This document shows positions 26,258 to 35,278 of a stretch of DNA of 64,000 bases, piece by piece (the first letter of the stretch is position 1; the number at the start of each line of letters is the position of its first letter). Made by a program: the position numbers and the translations under genes. Location: NCBI RefSeq assembly GCF_020216525.1, contig NZ_JAIWOY010000005.1:62001-126000 (forward strand), in the 5' to 3' direction. The notes beneath the pieces are model-generated. The model saw only the letters and a program-made list of their open reading frames with translations, had not been told where the DNA came from and made no database searches. The stretch is from Nocardioides nematodiphilus. GTDB lineage: Bacteria > Actinomycetota > Actinomycetes > Propionibacteriales > Nocardioidaceae.

Positions 26258-26297
26258 ACCCGATCACACCCCGACCCTGCACAGAGAAGGACGCGAC

Positions 26298-26666
26298 ATG
26301 CAGCGGGTCTGCTTCCAGCTCCAGGTGAAGCCCGACCGGATCGAGGAGTACGAGCGGCGCCACGCCGCCGTGTGGCCGGAGATGCTCCAGGCCCTCCACG
26401 AGACCGGCTGGCACAACTACTCGCTCTTCCTGCGGCCCGACGGGCTGCTGATCGGCTACCTCGAGACGCCCTCACTCGAGGAGGCCCGGGCCGGCATGGC
26501 CCGGCGCGAGGTCAACGACCGATGGCAGGCAGAGATGGCGGACCTCTTCGAGGACCTCGAAGGCGTCACCCCGGACGTCGGCTTCCTGCAGCTCGAGGAG
26601 ATCTTCCACCTGGAGGACCAGCTCGGCGCCGCACAGCAGACGCAGAACACGACAGAAGCGAAGTGA
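26298..26666 (+). CDS. rhaM: L-rhamnose mutarotase
   Basis: A 122-residue ferredoxin-fold protein with the family start RVCFQLQVKPDRIEEYERRH and the conserved H22 and W26 (RRHAAVWPEM). It interconverts alpha and beta L-rhamnose for the isomerase. The family is usually about 104 residues; this one has an extra Gln/Thr-rich C-terminal tail. GAGAAGG ribosome site; the isomerase begins two bases after the stop. Confidence 0.92.
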   Translation: MQRVCFQLQVKPDRIEEYERRHAAVWPEMLQALHETGWHNYSLFLRPDGLLIGYLETPSLEEARAGMARREVNDRWQAEMADLFEDLEGVTPDVGFLQLEEIFHLEDQLGAAQQTQNTTEAK

Positions 26667-26667
26667 G

Positions 26668-27840
26668 ATGAACCAGCGAGCACAGTTCGACAAGATCGCC
26701 CCCGTCCTGGCGGCGCAGGCCATCGAGGTCCCGTCGTGGGCGTACGGGAACTCGGGGACGCGCTTCAAGGTCTTCGGCAGTGCGGGCACCCCGCGCACGG
26801 TGCAGGAGAAGATCGCCGACGCGGCGACCGTGCACCGCTTCACCGGCCTGGCGCCGAGCGTCGCGCTCCACATCCCGTGGGACAAGGTCGACGACTACGC
26901 CGCCCTGCGTGCCTACGCCGAGGACCTCGGCATCGCGCTCGGCACGATCAACTCCAACACGTTCCAGGACGACGACTACAAGCTCGGCGCCCTGACGCAC
27001 ACCGATGCGAAGGTGCGCCGCAAGGCGATCGACCACCACTTGGAGTGCGTGGACGTCATGGACGCGACCGGCTCGCGCGACCTGAAGATCTGGCTCGCTG
27101 AGGGCACCAACTACCCGGGCCAGGGCGACATGCGCGGTCGTCAGGACCGCCTGGCCGAGAGCCTGCAGACGATCTACGACCGTATCGGCGCCGACCAGCG
27201 CCTGGTGCTGGAGTACAAGTTCTTCGAGCCGGCGTTCTACCACACCGACGTCCCGGACTGGGGCACCTCGTACGTCCAGGTCGCCGCGCTCGGCGACAGG
27301 GCCATGGTCTGCCTCGACACCGGCCACCACGCGCCGGGCACCAACATCGAGTTCATCGTGGCCCAGCTGCTCCGCCTCGGGAAGCTCGGCTCGTTCGACT
27401 TCAACAGCCGCTTCTACGCCGACGACGACCTGATCGTGGGCTCGGCCGACCCCTTCCAGCTCTTCCGCATCCTGGTCGAGTGCGCCCGCGGCGGCGCGTT
27501 CGATCCGGCCAGCGACGTGGCCTTCATGCTCGACCAGTGCCACAACATCGAGAAGAAGATCCCCGGCCAGATCCGGTCGGTCCTCAACGTGCAGGAGATG
27601 ACGGCCCGGGCACTGCTGCTCGACCGTGACGCCCTGACCGCGGCCCAGGAGGACGGCGACGTCCTCGCGGCCAACGAGATCTTCATGGACGCGTTCTACA
27701 CCGACGTCCGCCCGCTGCTCGCCGCCTGGCGTGAGGAGCGAGGACTGCCCGCCGACCCGATGCGGGCCTACCTCGCCAGCGGCTACCAGGAACAGATCGA
27801 GGCGGACCGCGTCGGCGGTACGCAGGCAGGATGGAACTGA
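26668..27840 (+). CDS. rhaI: L-rhamnose isomerase (Pseudomonas stutzeri type)
   Basis: A 390-residue xylose-isomerase-like barrel. Likely metal ligands are E182 (LVLEYKFFEP), D217 and H220 (VCLDTGHH), with acidic residues near 252-254. It converts L-rhamnose to L-rhamnulose. It resembles the stutzeri/RhaI kind common in actinobacteria rather than E. coli RhaA. It is the third step of the operon after uptake and mutarotation. Confidence 0.92.
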   Translation: MNQRAQFDKIAPVLAAQAIEVPSWAYGNSGTRFKVFGSAGTPRTVQEKIADAATVHRFTGLAPSVALHIPWDKVDDYAALRAYAEDLGIALGTINSNTFQDDDYKLGALTHTDAKVRRKAIDHHLECVDVMDATGSRDLKIWLAEGTNYPGQGDMRGRQDRLAESLQTIYDRIGADQRLVLEYKFFEPAFYHTDVPDWGTSYVQVAALGDRAMVCLDTGHHAPGTNIEFIVAQLLRLGKLGSFDFNSRFYADDDLIVGSADPFQLFRILVECARGGAFDPASDVAFMLDQCHNIEKKIPGQIRSVLNVQEMTARALLLDRDALTAAQEDGDVLAANEIFMDAFYTDVRPLLAAWREERGLPADPMRAYLASGYQEQIEADRVGGTQAGWN

Positions 27841-27845
27841 CCAAC

Positions 27846-29882
27846 ATGACCACGAATGCGGCTGCCGAGCTGATCGCTCGCTCCAACCGACTGGGCGCCG
27901 ACCCGAAGAACACCAACTACGCAGGGGGCAACACCTCGGCCAAGGGCACCGAGACCGACCCGGTCACCGGCCAACCGGTGGAGCTGGTCTGGGTCAAGGG
28001 CTCCGGCGGCGACCTCGGGACCTTGAAGGAGTCGGGCCTGGCCGTCCTGCGGCTGGACCGGATGCGCGCCCTCGTCGACGTCTACCCGGGCATCGAGCGC
28101 GAGGACGAGATGGTGGCGGCCTTCGACTACTGCCTGCACGGCAAGGGCGGTGCCGCCCCGTCGATCGACACCGCGATGCACGGCCTGGTCGACGCCGCGC
28201 ACGTCGACCACCTCCACCCCGACTCGGGCATCGCGATCGCGACGGCCGCCGACGGCGAGGCGCTCACCGCCACGATCTTCGGTGACAAGGTCGTCTGGGT
28301 CCCGTGGCGTCGTCCCGGCTTCCAGCTCGGTCTCGACATCGCCGAGATCAAGGCGAAGAACCCGCAGGCGATCGGCTGCATCCTGGGTGGCCACGGCATC
28401 ACCGCCTGGGGCGAGACCAGCGACGAGGCCGAGCAGAACTCGCTGTGGATCATCGACACCGCCGCCGCCTACATCGCCGAGCACTCCAAGGCTGAGCCCT
28501 TCGGCCCGGCTCTCCAGGGCTACGGCGCCCTGCCCGAGTCCGAGCGTCGCGCCAAGGCCGCCGCGCTGGCCCCGACCATCCGCGGCATCGCCTCGGCCGA
28601 CCGCCCGATGGTCGGCCACTTCACCGACGCCGACGTCGTGCTCGACTTCCTCGGCTCGGCCGAGCATCCGCGGCTGGCCGCGCTCGGCACCAGCTGCCCC
28701 GACCACTTCCTGCGTACGAAGGTCAAGCCGCTCGTCCTCGACCTGCCCGCCTCCGCGTCGGTCGAGGACTCGATCGCCCGGCTCAAGGAGCTCGCGGTGG
28801 CCTACCGTGAGGACTACCAGGGCTACTACGACCGCAACGCGACCCCCGACAGCCCCGCGATCCGCGGCAAGGACCCGCTGATCGTGCTGGTGCCCGGCGT
28901 CGGGATGTTCAGCTTCGGCAAGGACAAGCAGACCGCCCGCGTCGCCGGCGAGTTCTACGTCAACGCGATCAACGTGATGCGCGGTGCCGAGGGCCTCTCC
29001 ACCTACGCCCCCATCGACGAGGCGGAGAAGTTCCGCATCGAGTACTGGGCACTGGAGGAGGCCAAGCTCCAGCGGATGCCGAAGCCGAAGCCGCTGGCCA
29101 CCCGCGTCGCGCTCGTCACCGGTGCCGCCTCCGGCATCGGCAAGGCCACCGCCGAGAAGCTCGCCGCCGAGGGTGCCTGCGTCGTCATCGCCGACCTCTC
29201 CTTGGAGAAGGCCCAGGCCGCTGCCGCCGAGATCGGCTCCGCCGACGTCGCGGTCGGCGTCCAGGTGGACGTGTCCGACGCCGAGGCCGTCCGCGCGGCG
29301 GTGGACGCCGCCGTCCTCGCCTTCGGCGGCCTCGACCTCATCGTCAACAACGCCGGCCTGTCCCTCTCGCGCTCGTTGCTGGAGACCACGGAGAAGGACT
29401 GGGACCTCCAGCACGATGTCATGGCCAAGGGCTCGTTCCTGGTCGCCCAGGCCACCGCGAAGGTCATGATCGAGCAGGAGATGGGCGGCGACATCGTCTA
29501 CATCTCCTCGAAGAACTCGATCTTCGCCGGGCCGAACAACGTCGCCTACGGTGCCGCCAAGGCCGACCAGGCCCACCAGGTGCGTCTGCTGGCGGCCGAG
29601 CTCGGTGAGCACGGCATCAAGGTCAACGGCGTGAACCCCGACGGCGTCGTCGCGGGCTCGGGCATCTTCGCCTCGGGCTGGGGCGCCAACCGCGCCGCCG
29701 TCTACGGCGTGGAGGAGAAGGACCTCGGCAAGTTCTACGCGCAGCGCACCATCCTCAAGCGCGAGGTGCTGCCGGAGAACATCGCCAACGCCGTCTTCGT
29801 GCTCTGCTCGGCCGAGCTCAGCCACACCACCGGCCTGCACATCCCCGTCGACGCTGGCGTGGCGGCGGCCTTCCTGCGATGA
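27846..29882 (+). CDS. bifunctional rhamnulose-1-phosphate aldolase / short-chain (lactaldehyde) dehydrogenase
   Basis: A 678-residue fusion. The N-terminal part (about 1-400) is a class II aldolase with metal-binding histidines in HVDHLHPDSG (119-128). The C-terminal part (about 415-678) is a short-chain dehydrogenase with TGAASGIG, NNAG and the Y568-x3-K572 pair. It splits rhamnulose-1-phosphate into DHAP and L-lactaldehyde, then oxidises lactaldehyde to lactate with NAD+. I start at ATG 27846, six bases after the isomerase stop. The kinase start overlaps its stop by four bases. Lactate would then feed the LutABC genes downstream. Confidence 0.93.
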   Translation: MTTNAAAELIARSNRLGADPKNTNYAGGNTSAKGTETDPVTGQPVELVWVKGSGGDLGTLKESGLAVLRLDRMRALVDVYPGIEREDEMVAAFDYCLHGKGGAAPSIDTAMHGLVDAAHVDHLHPDSGIAIATAADGEALTATIFGDKVVWVPWRRPGFQLGLDIAEIKAKNPQAIGCILGGHGITAWGETSDEAEQNSLWIIDTAAAYIAEHSKAEPFGPALQGYGALPESERRAKAAALAPTIRGIASADRPMVGHFTDADVVLDFLGSAEHPRLAALGTSCPDHFLRTKVKPLVLDLPASASVEDSIARLKELAVAYREDYQGYYDRNATPDSPAIRGKDPLIVLVPGVGMFSFGKDKQTARVAGEFYVNAINVMRGAEGLSTYAPIDEAEKFRIEYWALEEAKLQRMPKPKPLATRVALVTGAASGIGKATAEKLAAEGACVVIADLSLEKAQAAAAEIGSADVAVGVQVDVSDAEAVRAAVDAAVLAFGGLDLIVNNAGLSLSRSLLETTEKDWDLQHDVMAKGSFLVAQATAKVMIEQEMGGDIVYISSKNSIFAGPNNVAYGAAKADQAHQVRLLAAELGEHGIKVNGVNPDGVVAGSGIFASGWGANRAAVYGVEEKDLGKFYAQRTILKREVLPENIANAVFVLCSAELSHTTGLHIPVDAGVAAAFLR

Positions 29883-31357
29883 GCTCATCCGCACCTTCGG
29901 TCCGGGTCGCGGCGGTCGACCTCGGCGCCACCAGCGGCCGGGTCATGGCCGCGGTCGTCGGCCCGGACCAGCTCGAGCTGCAGGAGGTGCGCCGCTTCCC
30001 CAACGGCGGCGTGCCGATCCGCGGGGCGCTCGTCTGGGACGTCGTCGGCCTGCACCGCGAGATCCTCGCCGGCCTCCGTGAGATCGCCCGTACGGGTCCG
30101 CTCGACGGGATCGGCATCGACTCGTGGGCCGTCGACTACGGCCTGCTCGATCGTGACGGCGAGCTGCTCGGCAGCCCGTACTCGCACCGGGACGCCCGCA
30201 CCACGGGCGTCCCGGCGCGGGTCGCCGCGCTCGTCGACCCGGCCGCGATGTACGCCGTCGGCGGCCTGCAGGAGCTGCCCTTCAACACCGTCTTCCAGCT
30301 GTTCGCGGCGCGGGGGACGAGCGCGCTCGAGTCAGCCGAGACGATGCTGCTGCTCCCCGACCTGCTGGCGTACTGGCTCACCGGGGAGCGCGGCGCCGAG
30401 CGGACGAATGCCTCCACCACCGGGCTCTACGACGCCCGCGCCCGAGCGTGGGCGCCTGACCTGGCCGGCCTGCTCGGGATCCCGGCGGGCATCCTGCCGC
30501 CGCTGCGCGATCCCGGCTCGGTCATCGGCCAGGTCCTGCCGGCGGTGGCCGACGCTCTGGGCACCGCGGGCGTGCCGGTCATCGCGGTCGGGTCGCACGA
30601 CACCGCCTCCGCGGTCGTCGCGGTCCCGGCCGAGAGCGAACGGTTCGCGTACATCTCCTCCGGCACCTGGTCGCTGGTCGGCCTCGAACTCGAGACACCG
30701 GTGCTGTCCGAGGCCGCGCGCCTGGCGGGCTTCACGAACGAGGGCGGCGTCGACGGCACCATCCGCTTCCTCAAGAACGTGATGGGGCTCTGGGTCCTGT
30801 CGGAGTCGGTGCGGGTCTGGGCCACCGACGGGGAGCCGGCCGACCTGCGGACGCTGCTCGCCGCGGCCGCCGCGGAGACACCCCTGCGGACCGTCGTCGA
30901 CATCGACGACCCGTCCCTGCTCGCCCCGGCGAGCTCCTCCGCCCCGATGCCGGCGCGTCTGCGGACCCTCGCCGTCGCGGCGGGCGAGCCTGCTCCGGAG
31001 ACCCCGGCCCAGGTCGTCCGTACGATCCTCGACAGCCTCGCGCTCGCCTACCGGCGCAACGTGCGCCGCGCGGTCGCCCTGGCGGGCCACGAGATCGACC
31101 TCGTCCACGTGGTCGGCGGTGGCTCCCACAACGAGCTGCTCTGTCAGCTCACCGCCGACGCGTGTGGGCTGCCGGTGCTGGCCGGCCCGTCCGAGGCGGC
31201 CGCCCTCGGCAACGCGCTGGTCCAGGCCCGCTCGCTGGGCGCCGACCTTCCCGGCCTGGCCGCCATGCGCGCTCTCGTGCGCCGCACCCACGACCTGGTC
31301 CGCTACGAGCCGTGCAGCGGCGCGGACTGGGACGGTGCCGAGGCACGTCTCTCCTAG
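29879..31357 (+). CDS. rhaB: rhamnulokinase
   Basis: A 492-residue FGGY sugar kinase. The N-terminal phosphate loop is VDLGATSGR, with GIDSWAVDYGLLD and a C-terminal ATP-binding GGGSHNELL. It phosphorylates L-rhamnulose at C1. ATGA overlap with the aldolase-dehydrogenase gene. The order aldolase-kinase is common in actinobacterial rhamnose operons. Confidence 0.92.
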   Translation: MSSSAPSVRVAAVDLGATSGRVMAAVVGPDQLELQEVRRFPNGGVPIRGALVWDVVGLHREILAGLREIARTGPLDGIGIDSWAVDYGLLDRDGELLGSPYSHRDARTTGVPARVAALVDPAAMYAVGGLQELPFNTVFQLFAARGTSALESAETMLLLPDLLAYWLTGERGAERTNASTTGLYDARARAWAPDLAGLLGIPAGILPPLRDPGSVIGQVLPAVADALGTAGVPVIAVGSHDTASAVVAVPAESERFAYISSGTWSLVGLELETPVLSEAARLAGFTNEGGVDGTIRFLKNVMGLWVLSESVRVWATDGEPADLRTLLAAAAAETPLRTVVDIDDPSLLAPASSSAPMPARLRTLAVAAGEPAPETPAQVVRTILDSLALAYRRNVRRAVALAGHEIDLVHVVGGGSHNELLCQLTADACGLPVLAGPSEAAALGNALVQARSLGADLPGLAAMRALVRRTHDLVRYEPCSGADWDGAEARLS

Positions 31358-31398
31358 CTCTCGTCCACCTCCTCGACCCTGCCTCGGAAGGAACCACC

Positions 31399-34300
31399 AT
31401 GTGGGACACACCCCGCGAAGCGCGTTTGAGCCGCCGCGCCCTCTTCGGCGCGGCCGCCGCCACCCTCGGCACCGCTGCCGTCGTCGGGGCCCTCGGCACG
31501 GTGGGCGCCTCGCCCGCGGCCGCAGCCCCCGGATCGGCCGGTCTTCCGGACGACCTGGTCAAGGCCTTCCGGCGCCCGACCACGCAGAGCGCCGCCGGCT
31601 TCCGGTGGTGGTGGCCGGAGGGTCTCGTCGACCCCGCGGAGATCGCACGCGAGGTGGACGCGGTCGCCGACGCCGGCTTCGGCGCGCTCGAGGTGGCTGA
31701 TGTCACGCACAGCCTCCGCGCCCGCCAGATCGACGTCGACGTGGCCCGGTACGGGTGGGGGACCGCTCCCTGGGTCGCGGGGGTGAAGGCGGCGCTGGCG
31801 CGGGCCGCGGAGCGTGAGGTGCGGATCGACATCACCGTCGGGCCGTCGTGGCCCGCGGCCGTCCCCACGATCACGCCGAACGACGACGCGGCCTCGACCG
31901 AGCTCATCCACGGCGTCGCCACCGTGCCCGCCGGGTCGACCTACGCCGACGTGGTCCCCGCTCCGGTGACGGCCCCGGCCGCGGGCGCGACCCGCGCCGA
32001 GCTGGTCACGGTCCAGGCCCACCGGGTGACCGGCTACGTGAAGGACAGCAAGGGCAACGTCACCAGCACGCTGCTCGACCCCGCCTCGTACGTGGACCTC
32101 GCCGGCGAGGTGGTGGACGGCAGGCTGACCTGGACTGCACCCGCCGACGCCTCGAACAGCACGTGGCTGCTCTTCGCGACCTGGCGGCGCGGCTCGGCCC
32201 AGCAGCCCGAGGCCGGGCCCCACACCACCCCGGTGGCCTACGTCGTCGACCACTTCGGCGCCTCGGGCGTCCAGGCGGTCATCGACCTGTGGAACGCGCG
32301 GGTGCTGGACAGCGAGATGCGCAGCCTGCTGCGTGCCGCCGGTGGCTATCTGTTCGAGGACTCCCTCGAGATCGAGACCAACGCGACGCTGTGGACCGCC
32401 GACTACCTGCAGCAGTTCCAGGCCAGCCGCGGCTACGACCTGCGCCGGTTCCTTCCGTTCGTGCTCGAGCTCAAGGGCAAGTACCTCTACGCCCTCGCGG
32501 GCACCGACCCCGCCAAGGCCGACGACCTCTCGACGAACGCGATCCGCGACGACTTCAACCAGGTCCTCTCCGACCTCTACCTCGACCACCACCTGCGTCC
32601 GCTCCAGGCCTTCGCGCGCACCCTCGACATGGGCATCCGGATCCAGCCGTACGGCCTGCAGACCGACACCATGCAGCACTCCGGGATCGTCGACGTCCCG
32701 GAGACCGAGTCCTTGGGGTTCAAGAACCTCGACGACTACCGGATCATGGCCGCGGGCCGGGACATGGCCGGTCGCACGCTGCTGTCGTGCGAGGCCATCT
32801 GCTACGCCGGCGCGGCGTACAACACCACGTGGGGCGCGAACAGCCTGAGCCCCGCCGCGCAGAACCAGGCGCTGTTCACCATCAACAGCATCTTCGCTGC
32901 GGGCGTGAACAACCTGATGATCCACGGCTTCGCCTATGCGTCCGCGCCGGGGGTCACCTGGCCCGGGTTCGCCGCCTTCTCGCCCTACTACAGCAACGCG
33001 ATCGGGTACGGCGAGGCGTGGGGACCGCGGATGCCGCAGTGGCAGCACATGCCCGGCATCGCGGCCTACATCGCCCGCACCCAGCTGGTCCTGCGGACCG
33101 GCGTGCCGCGCTACGACGTCGCGTTCTGGCGCGACAAGGGCTGGGCCGGCACCGGCATCGGCCCGCAGTGGATCACCAACAACGGCACCCGCTACGGCTG
33201 GTCGCACTCCTTCATGAGCGCCTCGCTGCTGGAGTTCGACGCCGCGACGGTCCGAGGCGGGCGGCTCGCGCCGGACGGGCCGGCGTACAAGGCCCTCGTG
33301 ATCGGACCCGACTCGCTGCGTGGCAACGCCGTCACGCTCGACATCGAGGGCGCCAAGAAGGTGCTCGCGCTCGGGAGGGCGGGGCTGCCGATCGTGCTCA
33401 TCGGCGACTGGTCGGCGGTGACGCCGGTGGGCCGCACCGACGCCGCGGGTGTCGCCGAGATCCGCGACCTCGTGACGAGGATCGGCGCCCTGCCCACCAC
33501 CCGCACCGTGCCGGAGGCCTCGGTCGGCGACGCGCTGACCGCCCTCGGCGTGGTGCGCGACGTCGAGCACCCCGACTCGACGGTGATGCACTCCCACCGT
33601 GTCATCGGCGACGTCGACCTCTACTACCTCGCCAACGCCCGGCACGCCGAGAACCGCAAGCTCGTGGGGGTCGCGCAGGACGTCTGGCTCACGGCGACCG
33701 ACGACGACGCCGTCCCGTGGCTCCTCGACGCCTGGACGGGCGAGGTGACCCGGATCGCGGCGTACGAGCGCTCGGGCAAGCGCATCCGCGTCCCCGTCGA
33801 CCTGGTGCCCGGGCAGTCGACGATCGTCGCGCTGGCCGCGCCCGGCGCCGGCGTCGCCCGCTCGGTGCTGCCGGTCGGGACGGCAGGGCAGTCGGTGCTG
33901 CCGCGTGGGGCCAACGCGGTGCTGCGCACGACGAGTGCCGGCACCTTCGACGTCACCCGTGCCAACGGCAGCACGGCGCGGGTGCGGGTCGCCCGGGTCC
34001 GCACGCCGATCGTGCCGACGAACTGGTCCCTCGAGCTCGAGGACTGGAAGCCGGCGAACGCGGCCGACCCGACCGACCTGGCGACCGTCAAGGAGGTCCA
34101 CGCGACCGATCTCGCGTCCGTGCAGTCCTGGTCGAAGGTGGCGGGGCTGGAGGACGTCTCGGGTATCGGGCGCTACCGCACCACGATCGACCTCGGCACC
34201 GACTGGACGAGCGACGACGGCGCCACCCTGGAGCTGGGCGAGGTCAACGACACCTTCGTGGTGCGGGTCAACGGCCAGCAGCTCGCCGCGTGTGACCCGC

Positions 34301-34494
34301 TGGACCCGGTCGTCGACCTGGGGCACAGCCTGCTGCCCGGCACCAACGTGATCGAGGTCGAGGTGGCCTCCACGCTGCTCAACCGGCTGCGGGTGGTGAC
34401 CCCTGCGGTGTACGGGGTCGCGAGCCGCCAGGCCTACGGCCTGGTCGGCCCGGTGCGAGTGGTGCCGTACGCGGAGCGGGTCATCCCGTCGTGA
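31399..34494 (+). CDS. Tat-exported GH106-like alpha-L-rhamnosidase
   Basis: A 1031-residue protein. The N-terminus LSRRALFGAAAATLGTAAVVG is a twin-arginine signal ending near ASPAAAA. The catalytic part has the GH106 opening FRWWWPEGLVDPAEIAREV and EDSLEIETNATLWT. The C-terminal 150 residues form a beta-sandwich carbohydrate-type domain (GRYRTTIDLGTDWTS...LGEVNDTFVVRVNG). It likely frees L-rhamnose from plant or microbial glycosides outside the cell, supplying the importer upstream. GGAAGGAA ribosome site before ATG 31399. Family GH106 is my reading of these motifs; substrate linkage is unknown. Confidence 0.82.
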   Translation: MWDTPREARLSRRALFGAAAATLGTAAVVGALGTVGASPAAAAPGSAGLPDDLVKAFRRPTTQSAAGFRWWWPEGLVDPAEIAREVDAVADAGFGALEVADVTHSLRARQIDVDVARYGWGTAPWVAGVKAALARAAEREVRIDITVGPSWPAAVPTITPNDDAASTELIHGVATVPAGSTYADVVPAPVTAPAAGATRAELVTVQAHRVTGYVKDSKGNVTSTLLDPASYVDLAGEVVDGRLTWTAPADASNSTWLLFATWRRGSAQQPEAGPHTTPVAYVVDHFGASGVQAVIDLWNARVLDSEMRSLLRAAGGYLFEDSLEIETNATLWTADYLQQFQASRGYDLRRFLPFVLELKGKYLYALAGTDPAKADDLSTNAIRDDFNQVLSDLYLDHHLRPLQAFARTLDMGIRIQPYGLQTDTMQHSGIVDVPETESLGFKNLDDYRIMAAGRDMAGRTLLSCEAICYAGAAYNTTWGANSLSPAAQNQALFTINSIFAAGVNNLMIHGFAYASAPGVTWPGFAAFSPYYSNAIGYGEAWGPRMPQWQHMPGIAAYIARTQLVLRTGVPRYDVAFWRDKGWAGTGIGPQWITNNGTRYGWSHSFMSASLLEFDAATVRGGRLAPDGPAYKALVIGPDSLRGNAVTLDIEGAKKVLALGRAGLPIVLIGDWSAVTPVGRTDAAGVAEIRDLVTRIGALPTTRTVPEASVGDALTALGVVRDVEHPDSTVMHSHRVIGDVDLYYLANARHAENRKLVGVAQDVWLTATDDDAVPWLLDAWTGEVTRIAAYERSGKRIRVPVDLVPGQSTIVALAAPGAGVARSVLPVGTAGQSVLPRGANAVLRTTSAGTFDVTRANGSTARVRVARVRTPIVPTNWSLELEDWKPANAADPTDLATVKEVHATDLASVQSWSKVAGLEDVSGIGRYRTTIDLGTDWTSDDGATLELGEVNDTFVVRVNGQQLAACDPLDPVVDLGHSLLPGTNVIEVEVASTLLNRLRVVTPAVYGVASRQAYGLVGPVRVVPYAERVIPS

Positions 34495-34522
34495 TGCGCG
34501 AGACTCGAGTACGGAAGGAGAC

Positions 34523-35278
34523 ATGGTGAAGGTCGCTCTCATGGTCACCTGCATCAACGACGCCCTCTATCCCGAGACGGGCCGGGCGGTCGTTGCGCTG
34601 CTGCGCCGCCTCGGGGTCGACGTGGAGTTCCCGGCCGCGCAGACCTGCTGCGCCCAGCCGATGGTGAACACCGGCTACCTCGACGAGGCGGTCCCGGTGG
34701 TCCGTACGTTCGTCGACGCGTTCGCCGGCTACGACGCGATCGTCACGCCGTCGGGATCCTGCGCGGGCTCCGCACGCCACCAGCACTCCCTGGTCGCGAA
34801 GCGCTCCGGTGACGCAGCGCTGCAGAGCGCGGTCGAGGAGGTCTCGCCGCGGGTGTACGAGCTCTCCGAGTTCCTCGTCGACGTGCTCGGCGTGACCGAC
34901 GTCGGCGCGTACTACCCCCACACGGTCACCTACCACCCGACGTGCCACTCGCTGCGGATGCTCGGCGTCGGGGAGCGTCCGCTCCAGCTGCTGCGCGCGG
35001 TGCGCGGCCTGACGCTGCTCGAGCTGCCCGGCGCCGACCAGTGCTGCGGCTTCGGCGGCACCTTCGCGGTGAAGAACGCCGACACCTCGATCGCGATGGG
35101 CACCGACAAGGTGCGCAGCGTCTGCGGTACGGGCGCCGAGGTGCTCACCGCCGGGGACAACTCCTGCCTGACCCACATCGGAGGACTGATGACCCGCCAG
35201 CGCGCCGGGGTGCGAGCCGTCCACCTGGCCGAGATCCTGGCCTCCACCGGGTCCGAGCCGTGGGGAGAGAGGCGATGA
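34523..35278 (+). CDS. lutA: L-lactate utilisation protein A (CCG-domain Fe-S protein)
   Basis: A 251-residue protein with two CCG cysteine modules: CCAQPMVNTG and HPTCHSLRM, then CCGFGGTFAVK. It is a subunit of the LutABC L-lactate oxidase complex (also YkgEFG). GGAAGGAGAC ribosome site. It lies 28 bp after the rhamnosidase. In this operon it would take lactate made from lactaldehyde to pyruvate. Confidence 0.92.
   Translation: MVKVALMVTCINDALYPETGRAVVALLRRLGVDVEFPAAQTCCAQPMVNTGYLDEAVPVVRTFVDAFAGYDAIVTPSGSCAGSARHQHSLVAKRSGDAALQSAVEEVSPRVYELSEFLVDVLGVTDVGAYYPHTVTYHPTCHSLRMLGVGERPLQLLRAVRGLTLLELPGADQCCGFGGTFAVKNADTSIAMGTDKVRSVCGTGAEVLTAGDNSCLTHIGGLMTRQRAGVRAVHLAEILASTGSEPWGERR

Noticed and set aside
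27783..29894. 703-codon open frame on the minus strand
   Set aside because: Shadow of the aldolase-dehydrogenase gene, whose catalytic motifs are clear on the plus strand.
31354..34557. 1067-codon open frame on the minus strand
   Set aside because: It mirrors the rhamnosidase gene and has the His/Arg/Gly-rich composition of a shadow frame; the plus-strand frame has a Tat signal and conserved motifs.
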